A stretch of 64,000 nt of DNA from Pseudomonas hamedanensis. Its GTDB lineage: Bacteria; Pseudomonadota; Gammaproteobacteria; Pseudomonadales; Pseudomonadaceae. The notes beneath the pieces are model-generated. The model had not been told where the DNA came from, did no database searches, and saw only the letters and a list, made by a program, of their open reading frames with translations. Positions 8,676-18,300 of the stretch are shown piece by piece; positions within the stretch are counted from its first letter, which is position 1, and each line of letters opens with the position of its first letter. The DNA lies in contig NZ_CP077091.1 in assembly GCF_014268595.2 (NCBI RefSeq), positions 1,696,501-1,760,500 on the forward strand, given 5' to 3'. The position numbers were made by a program, and so were the translations under genes.

Positions 8676-8918
8676 TCAGGCTTCGGGGTCGTCCAGTTCA
8701 CGGGCGACGTTGACCTCGGGTGAATGCTTGTGCAGATCATCGGCTTTGGCGCGTAACAGTTGCCATTGCTCAAGGTCGATGGCGCCTTGGCCAAGCAGGT
8801 CGTCGGCGATGCGTTGCAGGTCGAGATAGTGCGCGTCGGGGGAGTCCTGCCAGTAGGCTTGATCGTCGAACAGCCGTTGCCAGGTGTTGAGGTCTGGGGG
8901 TTGCAGGTCGTCGCTCAT
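8676..8918 (-). CDS. Small acidic hypothetical protein
   Basis: An 80-residue soluble acidic protein (MSDDLQPPDLNTWQRLFDD at the start, ARELDDPEA at the end), predicted mostly helical. A much longer frame is open upstream on this strand, but that part lies under a REP element and the end of the lipoprotein gene and has the composition of a shadow frame; MSDDLQPP is the likely start. It is followed by the 66-residue gene after 11 bases. Function unknown. Confidence 0.65.
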   Translation of the reverse strand: MSDDLQPPDLNTWQRLFDDQAYWQDSPDAHYLDLQRIADDLLGQGAIDLEQWQLLRAKADDLHKHSPEVNVARELDDPEA

Positions 8919-9009
8919 GGCTGGGTCCGGAAATGGGTGGTTTGCGGGTAGAGCCTTTTGTGGGAGGGAGAGTTCCGGGCGGTTGAGTAAGCGGTGGAGC
9001 AACTGGCGT

Positions 9010-9037
9010 CTTCGCGAGCAGGCTCGCTCCGACAGGG
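9010..9037. repeat. Single REP element
   Basis: One copy of the GCGAGCAGGCTCGCTCC core lies just downstream of the lipoprotein gene. A degenerate partner (gtgggagggagagttcc) may lie near 8960, but it is too altered to call a pair with confidence. Confidence 0.75.
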
Positions 9038-9052
9038 AAGCGGCGTCAGCCG

Positions 9053-10120
9053 TTAATAACCGGTCATTTCCAGATAGCCTTGGCCGGGGTGGCTGCCGCT
9101 GATTTTTACCGGGCCCTCCCAGTACGGAATGCGCAGATTCATCCAGGCGTTGCGGTTGAGTGCATCGACGCTGATGGTGAAGTGTTTGTCGGGAATGTCG
9201 ATCGTCCACTTCACCGGCATCGGGCGACCGGCGACCTTGGCGGTGTCTTGCGGGGTGAGCGTAATTTGCTCGCTGCGCAGGGTTTCGATCTGCCCGTCGG
9301 CAGCGATCCAGGTGCCGGTGAGATACGGCGCACCGTCCTTCTGGCGCATGCGATACAGCATCACGTGTTCGCCGCTGTCCAGGTGCAGGGAAAACCAGTC
9401 CCAGCCAGTCTGGTTGGCGGTCAGCGGCTGGCTGCTCCATTCGCGGTCGAGCCACGCCGGGCCGCTGACGGTGTAGGTCTGGCCGTCAATTTGCAGTGTG
9501 CCGTTGGCGTGGAAGAACGGCTGACTGTAGTAATACGAGGCCTGACCCTCTTCGGATTTCTGACTGAAGCCCTTGTCGCCCTGCAGCACCAGCGGTCGGC
9601 TGGAGGTGAGGCGCAGTTGATAGTTGAAGGCCTTGTCACGCGCGCTGAGCTGCATCTCGCTCAACGGGTCCGGCGCTTGGCTGGCAAACCGCCAATCGTC
9701 GATCCACGCTTCGAACGGCGCCAGTTGCACCCCGGCCTGCCCTACGCCACCACGGGCGTACCGTTCGGCGGCGTGATGCACCGCGCCGGAGGTGATCGCC
9801 GCGTGTCCCAGCCAGACGGTCTGACTGCCCCACCCGGTTTGCTCCGCTCCCGGTTTGAGCGCGCTGCGAAACAGCGTCCATTGCACACCGAAATCGTGGC
9901 CCTGCTGATCTTTGAGGTTGGCGGTGACGTACCACCATTCGATGCGAAAACCATCATGCGCGCCGTGATCGGCGGGGAAACTGAACACCCGACCGGGCAC
10001 CACCGGGGTGAAGGATTGCGCCTGATCGCCCATACCGGCGAAGCCTTTCTGCTCGGGTGCCGGTTGATCGCAGCCGCCCAGCAACAGCGCGATTATCAGC
10101 GCGACGCGCTTAATCCTCAT
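9053..10120 (-). CDS. AttH/carotenoid-hydratase-like lipocalin-fold lipoprotein
   Basis: A 355-residue lipoprotein: after MRIKRVALIIALL comes a lipobox LLGGC with Cys near residue 17. The body contains family-typical segments such as FPADHGAHDGFRIEWWYVT, FGVQWTLFR and SGPAWLDREWSSQ, which define the AttH / carotenoid 1,2-hydratase-like family of two lipocalin-like domains. It is the last gene of a three-gene operon: its ATG lies inside the end of the permease gene (overlap 11 bases), with GAGGA nine bases upstream. A periplasmic, membrane-anchored binding protein working with the ABC transporter is inferred; the ligand is unknown. Confidence 0.85.
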   Translation of the reverse strand: MRIKRVALIIALLLGGCDQPAPEQKGFAGMGDQAQSFTPVVPGRVFSFPADHGAHDGFRIEWWYVTANLKDQQGHDFGVQWTLFRSALKPGAEQTGWGSQTVWLGHAAITSGAVHHAAERYARGGVGQAGVQLAPFEAWIDDWRFASQAPDPLSEMQLSARDKAFNYQLRLTSSRPLVLQGDKGFSQKSEEGQASYYYSQPFFHANGTLQIDGQTYTVSGPAWLDREWSSQPLTANQTGWDWFSLHLDSGEHVMLYRMRQKDGAPYLTGTWIAADGQIETLRSEQITLTPQDTAKVAGRPMPVKWTIDIPDKHFTISVDALNRNAWMNLRIPYWEGPVKISGSHPGQGYLEMTGY

Positions 10121-12581
10121 GGGCAAAGGTCCTCAGCAAGTCTGCCGGTTGCGTGCGGTACAACGAATACAGCGGCCATGCCGAAGCCAGCAAAGTGGCC
10201 AGCAAGGCCAGGCCCATCAGTTGCATAAGCTGCAACGGGAATACCCGCAACGGCAGACGCCAGCCAAACGCCTGCACGTTGATCACGGCATCCAGGCACC
10301 ACGCCAGGGCGATCCCCAAGGGCAGCGCCAATACCAGCGTCAACACCGCCAGCAACCAGGTCTGGCCAAGGTTGAGCAGCATCAACTGCTTGCGCGTTAC
10401 GCCCAACGCCCACAGGGGTGCGAGTTGGCCGAGGCGGCTCTGGCTCTGCGTCAGCAAACTGATGAACAGTGCGACCCCTGCCACCGCGAGGGTCAGGCTG
10501 TTCAGCGCCGCCGTGGCCGCAAAGGTGCGTTCGAAAACCTGCACCGACCAGCCCTTGAGTTGCGCCTGATCGACGATGCGGCTGTCATCGAGTTCAAAGC
10601 GTGCCTGCAAGGCCTTCAGCAACGTTGGAATATTCGACGGATCGATACGCAGATTGAAGCGATTCGGCGTCAGCTGCGGCCAGCCGCGCAGCAGGTGATG
10701 GCTGCTGATCAGCACATGCCCCTTGGGATTGCCGTAATCGGCGTAGATGCCGACGATGCGCGGCGACCATGTGCCGTTGGGCGTGGGAATCGTCAGATGC
10801 TCGCCCGCGCGCAATTGCAGGCGCCGGGCCAGTTGCTCGCTGAGCATCACCGCATCATCCGTCGCCAGTTTCCCCCAGGGATCGCCGCCACTGCTGTCGA
10901 GCAGCGGCCAGTGCTGGCGATAGTGCGGATGATCAATGATGCCGTAGACATCCGCCGGCCAGCCTTGCAGCGTCACCGAGACTTGCCAGTTGGGCAGCAC
11001 CGCCTGCACGTTCGGTTGCTGCTGCAACCAGCTGTGCATTTCGCGGGCCTGCGCCGGGTTGGCGGGATTGATGTACAACTCGGCGCTCAAGCGTTGTTCG
11101 AGCCAGTCGTTGAAAGTCTGGCGGAAACCGGCGGTCATGCTGCCCGCGCCGATGTTGGCGGCGAGTGCCAACAGCAGCGCCATCAAGGCCAGACTCAGGG
11201 CCGGCAATTGCTGGCGGCAGTCGGCAAGAAACCATTGCCCCAGCACCGAGCGACTGCGCCCGAGCAAAGGGTTCAGCAGCGCACTGAGCAGCACCGGCAG
11301 GGCCAGCGCGGCGCCGAGCAACAGCCCCGCCATCAGGACGAAACCGCTGCTCAGGCTGTCACCCCAGATCAGCGCCAGCAACGCAACGGCCAACAACACC
11401 GCGGCCAGCCAACCCTGCCGGCGCAACCAGCGCGCGTATTGCTGATGCCACGCCTGCGGATCGGCCACCGCCAGTAACGGCAGACGCGCCGCCCGCAGCA
11501 GGCTGTTGGCCCCGGCCAGCAACGCGCCGAGCAGGCTCAATCCGATGCCGCTGAACCACCACCAGGGGCTCAACCGCAACTGCCCCGCCACCTCTGCGCC
11601 GTAAAGACCGCGCAGGCTGGCGGCGACATCCGGGAGCAAGACGCTGGCCAGCCAATAGCCGCTGATCACACCGAACAGCCCGCCAATCAGCGCCAGCATT
11701 CCCAACTCGATGGTCAGGCAGCCGATCAGCATCCGCGCACTGACGCCGCAGGCGCGCAAGGTCCGCAGCAAGCCCCGGCGCTGCTCCAGCGCAAGGCCGA
11801 TGGCCGCGTGGACAATGAATAAGCCGACCACGAAGGAGAGAAATCCCAAGGCATCCAGATTGAGGTGAAAACTCTCGGTCAACCGCGCCAGATTGTTTTC
11901 CTCGCCGCTGCTTTTGAGTTGCAACTGAGCGCCAAGGTGCGCCGGCAATTCACCGTGAAAATCCTTGGGCAGCAACAACCGTGAGAGTTGCCCCGGTTGT
12001 TCGAGCAGCGCCTGCGCCATGCCGATGTCGACCAGCAACAGGCCCGGCGCCATGTCTTTTTGTGCCAGCAATGGAGGCAGGTTCTGGCCGCTTGCGGTTG
12101 GCGGCGTATCGCCCTCGCGCAAACCGAGCATCTGCAAGGTCTCGGGGGAAATCCAGGTACTGCCCGGCGGCGTGAAGAATTCGACGACTCGCTCGATCGG
12201 CATCGCCTGCCCGGCCACAGCCGAATCCGCCGGCAGCGACACCGGTTCAATGCCCATCAACTGCAGACGCTGGTCTTCGTGACCCTTGAGCTGCAAGCGG
12301 CCCTGCAATACTGGCGACACCGGCCAGCCTTGCCGGCGCAGTTCGATGAACCAGCGCTGGGGGAACAGCGCACCGTTCGGCGTAGTGAGACTGGCCTGAG
12401 GTTCGCCGCCGATCATCTGGCTGGCCCGTGCATAGCTGTCGCGCGCCTGACTGTTCAAGGCCTCGACGCCGGTCAACAGGCTGGTCGCCAGCCACAATCC
12501 GGTCAGCACACTGAAAAATTGCACCGGATGGCGCCGCCAGTGGCTCAGCAGCGCGCGAAGTGTCTGGCGCAGCACTCTCAC
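10110..12581 (-). CDS. ABC transporter permease, FtsX/MacB type
   Basis: An 823-residue integral membrane protein with the double FtsX layout: one N-terminal membrane helix (about residues 18-37), a large periplasmic domain, three or four helices near 260-420 with additional hydrophobic helices to about 450, a second periplasmic domain and three C-terminal helices. Such permeases work as mechanotransmitters that move or release lipids, lipoproteins or toxins, not as classic importers. The start is GTG at 12581, overlapping the ATPase stop by four bases (GTGA). The AttH-like lipoprotein follows with an 11-base overlap, so the three proteins are probably made together and act as one envelope complex. 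Confidence 0.9.
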   Translation of the reverse strand: MRVLRQTLRALLSHWRRHPVQFFSVLTGLWLATSLLTGVEALNSQARDSYARASQMIGGEPQASLTTPNGALFPQRWFIELRRQGWPVSPVLQGRLQLKGHEDQRLQLMGIEPVSLPADSAVAGQAMPIERVVEFFTPPGSTWISPETLQMLGLREGDTPPTASGQNLPPLLAQKDMAPGLLLVDIGMAQALLEQPGQLSRLLLPKDFHGELPAHLGAQLQLKSSGEENNLARLTESFHLNLDALGFLSFVVGLFIVHAAIGLALEQRRGLLRTLRACGVSARMLIGCLTIELGMLALIGGLFGVISGYWLASVLLPDVAASLRGLYGAEVAGQLRLSPWWWFSGIGLSLLGALLAGANSLLRAARLPLLAVADPQAWHQQYARWLRRQGWLAAVLLAVALLALIWGDSLSSGFVLMAGLLLGAALALPVLLSALLNPLLGRSRSVLGQWFLADCRQQLPALSLALMALLLALAANIGAGSMTAGFRQTFNDWLEQRLSAELYINPANPAQAREMHSWLQQQPNVQAVLPNWQVSVTLQGWPADVYGIIDHPHYRQHWPLLDSSGGDPWGKLATDDAVMLSEQLARRLQLRAGEHLTIPTPNGTWSPRIVGIYADYGNPKGHVLISSHHLLRGWPQLTPNRFNLRIDPSNIPTLLKALQARFELDDSRIVDQAQLKGWSVQVFERTFAATAALNSLTLAVAGVALFISLLTQSQSRLGQLAPLWALGVTRKQLMLLNLGQTWLLAVLTLVLALPLGIALAWCLDAVINVQAFGWRLPLRVFPLQLMQLMGLALLATLLASAWPLYSLYRTQPADLLRTFAHED

Positions 12582-13231
12582 GCCAGCCGCCCGTTGGTCA
12601 ATACCAGCCGTTGCGCCAAGCGGGCCGCGACACGTTGACTGTGAGTGACCATCAGCAAGGTCGTCGGCGTGTCGTCGAGCAGTTCGAGCAACAAGCGCAG
12701 CACTTCATCACTGGTCGCTTCATCGAGGCTGCCGGTCGGTTCATCGGCCAGCAGCAATTTCGGCTGCGACGCCAGCGCCCGGCCCAGCGCGACCCGTTGC
12801 TGCTGGCCGCCGGAAAGTTGTTCAGGATAGCGCTTGAGCAAATCCGTCAGCCCCAGGCGCTGCACCAGATGCGCCTGCCAGCGCGGCTCGTGACGCCCGG
12901 CCAGACGCGCCTGAAACGCCAGATTATCCTCAACGCGCAGACTGCCGATCAGGTTGAACTGCTGAAACACCAGGCCGATTTCCGTGCGCCGCCAGTTCGC
13001 CAGTTGCGCTTCGTTCATTTCTTCAAGCCGATGCTCGCCGCTGCGAATGCTGCCGCGGTCGACCTTGTCCAGACCCGCAATCAGATGCAACAAAGTGCTT
13101 TTGCCACTGCCCGATTCCCCCATCAGCGCCAGGCTGCTGCCGGCTTGCAGGGTCAGGTCGACACCTTGCAGCACGGGCAACGGCCCCTGCGGCGTGGCAT
13201 AGCTTTTGAAAACGTTGCGAACCTCAAGCAT
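12578..13231 (-). CDS. ABC transporter ATPase, LolD/MacB family
   Basis: A 217-residue ATPase with all expected motifs: Walker [10 protein letters not shown] (residues 38-46), signature [15 protein letters not shown], Walker [16 protein letters not shown] and the H-loop VTHSQ. This is the stand-alone ATPase type that pairs with FtsX-like permeases. It is the first gene of the reverse-strand operon, with its stop overlapping the permease start. The ATG at 13231 is used here; the frame continues two codons upstream to a TTG. The 137-base gap to the divergent sulfatase gene must hold both promoters. Confidence 0.93.
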   Translation of the reverse strand: MLEVRNVFKSYATPQGPLPVLQGVDLTLQAGSSLALMGESGSGKSTLLHLIAGLDKVDRGSIRSGEHRLEEMNEAQLANWRRTEIGLVFQQFNLIGSLRVEDNLAFQARLAGRHEPRWQAHLVQRLGLTDLLKRYPEQLSGGQQQRVALGRALASQPKLLLADEPTGSLDEATSDEVLRLLLELLDDTPTTLLMVTHSQRVAARLAQRLVLTNGRLA

Positions 13232-13368
13232 GAGCAAACCCGATCAATGGACCTGGCCCTAGGATAGCGGCCCTGAATGGTTTTTGTCCGCTGACGTTCA
13301 ACGCCGTCCATGCACGCTGCTCTACCCTGCGAGGTGTCCGAGCCATAACGATAACAACCGGAGACACC

Positions 13369-15342
13369 ATGCCCCGTTTCAGTTTGAGCCCTCGCGGCCT
13401 GTTGACCTGCCTGATCACCGCCAGCCTGAGCCAGGCGGTATTCGCCAGCGACGGGCCGGTTACGCCCAGCACACAAACCGCCACCCTCAACGCCGCCGTT
13501 CTGCAAACCCTGCCCTTCAGCGACCGCACCGATTTCGAGTCGGTCAGCAAAGGCCTGATCGCCCCGTTCAAAGGCCAGATCAAGGATGCCGCCGGCAAGG
13601 TTATCTGGAACACCCACGCCTACGATTTTCTCGCCAGCGACAAGGCGCCGGCATCGGTCAACCCGAGCCTGTGGCGACTGGCGCAACTCAACGCCCACGC
13701 CGGTTTGTTCGAAGTCAGCCCGAAGCTGTATCAGGTGCGCGGCCTCGATCTGGCCAACATGACCATCATCGAGGGTGACGACGGGTTGATCATCATCGAC
13801 CCGCTGACCATGGCCGAAACGGCCAGGGCTGCGCTGGATCTGTACTACGCCAACCGCCCGCACAAACCGGTGGTCGCGGTGATTTACAGCCATACCCATG
13901 TTGACCATTTTGGTGGGGTGCGCGGAGTCATCGACGAAGCGGACGTCAAGGCCGGCAAGGTCAAGGTGTACGCACCGGTCGGTTTCATGGAACACGTAAT
14001 GAGCGAGAACGTCATGGCCGGCAACGCCATGAGTCGCCGCGCGCAATATCAGTTCGGCAGCCTGTTGCCGCGCAGCGAAAAGGGTCAGGTCGACGCCGGT
14101 CTGGGCAAGAGCGCGCCCAGCGGTGGCACGGTCACGCTTATTCCGCCCACCGATCTGATCGCCGAGCCGCTGGAAACACGCACCATCGCCGGCCTGCAAG
14201 TCGAATTTCAACTGACCCCGGGCACCGAAGCGCCGGCGGAAATGAATCTGTATCTGCCAGAACTGAAAGCCCTGTGCATGGCTGAAAACGCCACGCAGAT
14301 GATGCACAACATTCTCACCCCGCGTGGCGCGCAAGTACGCGATGCCAAGGCCTGGTCGCAATACCTGGACGCCAGCCTGGTGCGTTACGGCGACAAGGCC
14401 GACGTGCTGTTCGCCCAGCACAACTGGCCGACCTGGGGCGGCGAGCGGATTCGTACTTTGCTCGCTGATCAGCGCGACATGTACGCGTTCATCAACGACC
14501 GCACCTTGCACCTGCTCAACCAGGGCCTGACGCCGCTGGAAATTGCCGACACGATCAAGAAGCTGCCGGGCGCGCTCGACCAGAAGTGGTACACCCGCGG
14601 CTACTACGGCTCGCTGAGTTTCAACACCCGCGCGGTGTATCAGCGCTACATGGGTTTCTATGACGGCAACCCGGCCAACCTCAACCCGCTGCCGCCCGCG
14701 GACACGGCCAAACGCACCGTCGAGGCCATGGGCGGCGGCGCCGCAGTGCTGGAGAAAATGCGCACTGCCATCGCCAGCGCGGATTATCGCTGGGCCGCGC
14801 AACTGGGCAACCAACTGCTGTTTGCCGAGCCGGACAATGCTGACGCGCGCAAGGCCCAGGCCGAGGCGCTGGAGCAAATGGGTTATCAGAGCGAGAACGC
14901 CACCTGGCGCAACATGTACCTGACCGGCGCCATGGAACTGCGCAACGGTGTGCCGCCGCAATCGGCCAACACCGTGTCGGTGGACATGGTCCGGGCCATG
15001 AGCCCCGAGATGTTCTTCGATTACCTGGCGGTGCGCCTGGACAGCGACAAAGCCGTCGCCCATGACCTGACCCTGAACTGGACATTCGAAGACGTGCAAA
15101 AGGATTTCAACCTGACCCTGCGCAACGGCGTGCTGACGCACCGGGCCGGGCTGAATCCGAAGGCCGAGGCCGGTGTCAGCCTGAGCCGCGATACGCTGGA
15201 AAAGATCAGCCTCAAGCAGCTGGATTTCCCGACGGCGATGCAAAAGGGTCTGGTCAAATTGCAGGGCAACGGCCAGAAGTTTGCGCTGTTGATGGGCAGC
15301 CTCGATACGTTCGGGCCGCAATTCAATATCGTCACGCCTTGA
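13369..15342 (+). CDS. Alkyl sulfatase, SdsA1-like metallo-beta-lactamase fold
   Basis: A 657-residue secreted alkylsulfatase. A signal peptide (MPRFSLSPRGLLTCLI, cleavage after VFA near residue 27) precedes a metallo-beta-lactamase domain with the zinc motif HTHVDHFGG (His175, His177, Asp179, His180), then an alkyl-sulfatase dimerisation domain and a C-terminal SCP2-like domain. P. aeruginosa SdsA1, which hydrolyses SDS and other primary alkyl sulfates, has almost the same length and layout. GGAGACACC gives a good ribosome site just before the ATG. In P. aeruginosa the gene is controlled by a divergent LysR regulator; here the nearest LysR gene is 1 kb downstream with an AraC gene between. 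Confidence 0.92.
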   Translation: MPRFSLSPRGLLTCLITASLSQAVFASDGPVTPSTQTATLNAAVLQTLPFSDRTDFESVSKGLIAPFKGQIKDAAGKVIWNTHAYDFLASDKAPASVNPSLWRLAQLNAHAGLFEVSPKLYQVRGLDLANMTIIEGDDGLIIIDPLTMAETARAALDLYYANRPHKPVVAVIYSHTHVDHFGGVRGVIDEADVKAGKVKVYAPVGFMEHVMSENVMAGNAMSRRAQYQFGSLLPRSEKGQVDAGLGKSAPSGGTVTLIPPTDLIAEPLETRTIAGLQVEFQLTPGTEAPAEMNLYLPELKALCMAENATQMMHNILTPRGAQVRDAKAWSQYLDASLVRYGDKADVLFAQHNWPTWGGERIRTLLADQRDMYAFINDRTLHLLNQGLTPLEIADTIKKLPGALDQKWYTRGYYGSLSFNTRAVYQRYMGFYDGNPANLNPLPPADTAKRTVEAMGGGAAVLEKMRTAIASADYRWAAQLGNQLLFAEPDNADARKAQAEALEQMGYQSENATWRNMYLTGAMELRNGVPPQSANTVSVDMVRAMSPEMFFDYLAVRLDSDKAVAHDLTLNWTFEDVQKDFNLTLRNGVLTHRAGLNPKAEAGVSLSRDTLEKISLKQLDFPTAMQKGLVKLQGNGQKFALLMGSLDTFGPQFNIVTP

Positions 15343-15378
15343 GCCGCGCCCCTTGCCGAAAGGCGGGGGCAGCCGCCC

Positions 15379-16233
15379 TTACACGGGATGCAGGCGGAAC
15401 TGCTTCGGGGTGATCCCGAACTGCTTGCGAAATGCGCGAATAAAGTTGCTCGGCTGACGGTAGCCAAGCCGTTCGGCAATCCGTTCGATCGGTTGATCGC
15501 CCGCCGTCAGCCAGTGTCGCGCCAGCGTCAGGCTGTCGTGGCGCGGGGGTTCAGCGCCGGCGGCGTGCCAATGGCGCAGCATGCTCTGGTGCACAAACGG
15601 GTTGGCGCCGATCAACACCGCATCGAGGCTTGCACGATGCAACGTCAGGCACAGGTGCGAACCCTGTTCGATGGCAATTCCCGCCTCGCGCAGCCAGGCC
15701 CCGGCCGCCTGCGCCGGGCCCAGGGCAACGCGGCTGAACACCTGCGCCGGCTCCTTGCCCAGCCGGGCGGCGATGTTGCGCACCAAGGCGATCGTCGCCG
15801 CATCTTGCGCAAAATGATGAATCGGCCCCCGCAACGGGCGCAGGTTCAGACGGGCGAAGTCGGCAGACTCCTGCAGATCGACCACGACGTAATTGATCAC
15901 CCTTGGCAGACACCTGATCAAGCAGTCGAGGCTGGCGCGCAAGTTCACCGCTGAGTCGAGCAGAATGTTCAGGCCTTGTAGGCTGTCGGTCGTCATCCCG
16001 CTCACCAGTTCACAACCAAAAGTCCGTTTCGCCCCTGCCAATTCGCACGCGTGCCACAGGCGCTCGACCGCCTCTGCGGCGATGGTCTGTGACTGATCAG
16101 CGAGCCTCGAAGGGCAGATTGCGGCCCGTGCCAGCAACGTCTGCGGGCATAAACCGGACTGCCGGGCATGGCTGACAATCGTGCGGGTAAAGGCACTGGA
16201 AGCGAAGAGAGGATGGGACATGGCGGCGGTCAT
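15379..16233 (-). CDS. AraC-family transcriptional regulator
   Basis: A 284-residue regulator with an N-terminal arabinose-binding-like domain (AraC_binding_2 type) and a C-terminal double helix-turn-helix (GDQPIERIAERLGYRQPSNFIRAFRKQFGITPKQFR, which is the classic AraC signature). It is convergent with the sulfatase gene and divergent from the LysR gene at 16318. ATGs at 16233 and 16221 are both possible; neither has a clear ribosome site. Control of the alkylsulfatase is suggested by position only. Confidence 0.88.
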   Translation of the reverse strand: MTAAMSHPLFASSAFTRTIVSHARQSGLCPQTLLARAAICPSRLADQSQTIAAEAVERLWHACELAGAKRTFGCELVSGMTTDSLQGLNILLDSAVNLRASLDCLIRCLPRVINYVVVDLQESADFARLNLRPLRGPIHHFAQDAATIALVRNIAARLGKEPAQVFSRVALGPAQAAGAWLREAGIAIEQGSHLCLTLHRASLDAVLIGANPFVHQSMLRHWHAAGAEPPRHDSLTLARHWLTAGDQPIERIAERLGYRQPSNFIRAFRKQFGITPKQFRLHPV

Positions 16234-16317
16234 CGACAGACAGGCGTGTACTTATGCCAGCCGACGTGCTATCGATCCAATGCATTAAAAGTATCCGCAA
16301 AATGCAGGAGACGCATG

Positions 16318-17238
16318 ATGGACCTTCGCCAGCTCAGGCACTTGGTCGCCCTCGCCGACTGCCGCAACTTTGGCCGCGCCGCCGAAGCGAGCAACCTCAG
16401 CCAGCCGGCCTTCAGCCGCAGCATTCAAACTCTGGAGCGCGACCTCGACTGTGTGCTGGTCGAACGCAGCAGCCGCGAATTTCGCCTCACCGGACAAGGC
16501 GAACTGGTGTTGCAACATGCGCGGCGCCTGCTGGCCGGCAGTCAGGCCCTGCACAACGAACTGACGCAATACAACGGCCTCACCGGCGGCGAACTGCAAT
16601 TTGGCTGCGGCCCCTATCCCGCGCAGGTGCTGGTGCCGGAAGCGCTGGCGGCCTTCATTCAGGCGCACCCGGCGATTCACACGCGCTTTCATCAGGGCGA
16701 CTGGCAGCAATTGTCATTGTGGTTGCGTGAGCAGCAGATCGAATTTTTTGTGGCGGATGCGCGTCACTTCGTCAACGATCCGCAGTATCAAGTGCACTTA
16801 CTGCGCACGCGACCGGGACGCTTTTTCTGCCGCGCCGGCCACCCGCTCACCGCGCAGACGGACCTGCCGTTGCGCGCCCTGCTCGATTACCCGATTGTCG
16901 GCACGCGCATCCCGCCGATGATCCGCAAAGTCCTCGCCGATATCCTCGGTGAGGCGGACTTCAATCCCAGCGTCGAATGCGCGCAGTTCGATGCGATCCA
17001 GCGCGTGGTGCTGCGCTCCGATGCGGTGGGTCTGGCAACGCTGGAAGCCCTGCGCGAACAGCTCGATCAGGGATTGATCGCGCTGCTCGAATTCGTCGAC
17101 ATCCCCCACGACGACCCAGCCTTGCAACTGGGTTACGGCATCGTCAACCGGGCCGGCTATTCCCTGACGCCAGCGGCGCGGGCAATGATCGAGGCGATCC
17201 TGACGGTGGACCAACGCCTGCTCGCCGCCAACTGCTGA
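16318..17238 (+). CDS. LysR-family transcriptional regulator
   Basis: A 306-residue LysR regulator with the N-terminal winged helix (MDLRQLRHLVALADCRNFGR, residues 1-60) and a C-terminal periplasmic-binding-like effector domain. AGGAG lies seven bases before the ATG at 16318, with another ATG immediately before it. A small dyad TGCATT/AATGCA (16281-16286 and 16301-16306) sits directly over the ribosome site and could be an autoregulatory site. It is divergent from the AraC gene at 15379 and followed after four bases by another AraC gene, so the two forward regulators are likely co-transcribed. Confidence 0.92.
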   Translation: MDLRQLRHLVALADCRNFGRAAEASNLSQPAFSRSIQTLERDLDCVLVERSSREFRLTGQGELVLQHARRLLAGSQALHNELTQYNGLTGGELQFGCGPYPAQVLVPEALAAFIQAHPAIHTRFHQGDWQQLSLWLREQQIEFFVADARHFVNDPQYQVHLLRTRPGRFFCRAGHPLTAQTDLPLRALLDYPIVGTRIPPMIRKVLADILGEADFNPSVECAQFDAIQRVVLRSDAVGLATLEALREQLDQGLIALLEFVDIPHDDPALQLGYGIVNRAGYSLTPAARAMIEAILTVDQRLLAANC

Positions 17239-17242
17239 CTTT

Positions 17243-18277
17243 ATGACTCGTGCTGACATGACCGACCTCTCGCCACCACCCGCCAATGCCTTTTACGCAC
17301 CGACCTTACTGCCGGCCATCGAAGAGTTGCTCGCACGAGGCATTGCGCAGGGCAGCATTGAAGCGCAACTGCATCGCAGCCTGTTCGATTTGCGCACGCC
17401 GTTCATGCGCATTCCGCTGGTGCAGTCGCGGCGGTTCTGGGCTTTTGCGGTGGAATACAGCGCCGACCCGCTGGTGGGGCTGGCGGCCGGCCAGCGCTTC
17501 GTTTCCACGGCCACCAACGGATTGACGTATCTGTTCGATGTCGCTGTGTCGCTGGACCGTGCCTGCGCTTTTTTTGTGGAGTTTTTTCCGTTCTTCAACG
17601 GCCATTTCACTGCGCAGGTCGTGCGCGATGACGGCGGTGTCGCGTTGCGTCTGCTTGAGGTCGGCACGCTTCGTGCGCCCGCTGCGCTCATCGATTACAT
17701 CCTGGTCAGCCTGTGCAACCTGCTGCGCCGCAAATTGCTGGCCAGCGGTCTTGGCCGTGATCCGGTGTTGGGTGTGGCGCTGGTGTCGGCCGGCAGTGCG
17801 GAACATGAGCGGGTTTTTCGCACCCCCGTGTCCGGCGGACAAGTGCACCCGACGATTCATCTCGATCCGCAGCTGTTCACGGTGCCACTGACGCCGGGCA
17901 ATCAGGCGCTGGAAACAACCCTGGTCGACCTGCTGGAACAGACCCGGCGTCACAGTGAAGCGACATTGCTGGAGCAGCTCAGCGATTATCTGATCGCCGA
18001 CCTGGCTACCGCTGACTGGAAACAATTCTGCACCACCCGGCACTTGCTCGAACGCACCGCCGCCCGGCGTTTGAAGGCATTGGGCTGGACGTTCACCGAA
18101 CTGCTTGATGACTACCGACGCTACCGCGCCGAAGATCTGTTGCAAGCCGGGGCGCTGGAGCTGGTCGAGGTGGCGGATCGGCTGGGCTACAGCGATGTGC
18201 AGAGTTTCAATCGCGCGTGTTCGCGTTGGTTGGGGTGTGCGCCGGGGGTGTATCGAACCCGCTTTTGCAAGGGTTGA
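17243..18277 (+). CDS. AraC-family regulator, OruR/ArgR-like
   Basis: A 344-residue regulator with an N-terminal Arabinose_bd domain (PF12625 type; VGLAAGQRFVSTATNGLTYL near residues 75-95) and a C-terminal AraC DNA-binding domain (LELVEVADRLGYSDVQSFNRA near 310-330). It begins four bases after the LysR gene. An in-frame ATG at 17258 is an alternative start. No target can be assigned; three regulators in a row beside the alkylsulfatase is unusual. Confidence 0.9.
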   Translation: MTRADMTDLSPPPANAFYAPTLLPAIEELLARGIAQGSIEAQLHRSLFDLRTPFMRIPLVQSRRFWAFAVEYSADPLVGLAAGQRFVSTATNGLTYLFDVAVSLDRACAFFVEFFPFFNGHFTAQVVRDDGGVALRLLEVGTLRAPAALIDYILVSLCNLLRRKLLASGLGRDPVLGVALVSAGSAEHERVFRTPVSGGQVHPTIHLDPQLFTVPLTPGNQALETTLVDLLEQTRRHSEATLLEQLSDYLIADLATADWKQFCTTRHLLERTAARRLKALGWTFTELLDDYRRYRAEDLLQAGALELVEVADRLGYSDVQSFNRACSRWLGCAPGVYRTRFCKG

Positions 18278-18300
18278 GATTTTTGCCGCCGGTGCAGGCG

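Noticed and set aside
10119..11477. 452-codon forward frame over the ABC permease
   Set aside because: Gln/Arg-rich shadow of the permease; no ribosome site.
13153..15321. 722-codon reverse-strand open frame over the alkylsulfatase gene
   Set aside because: The forward frame has signal peptide, zinc motif and full-length family match; the reverse frame has only shadow composition.
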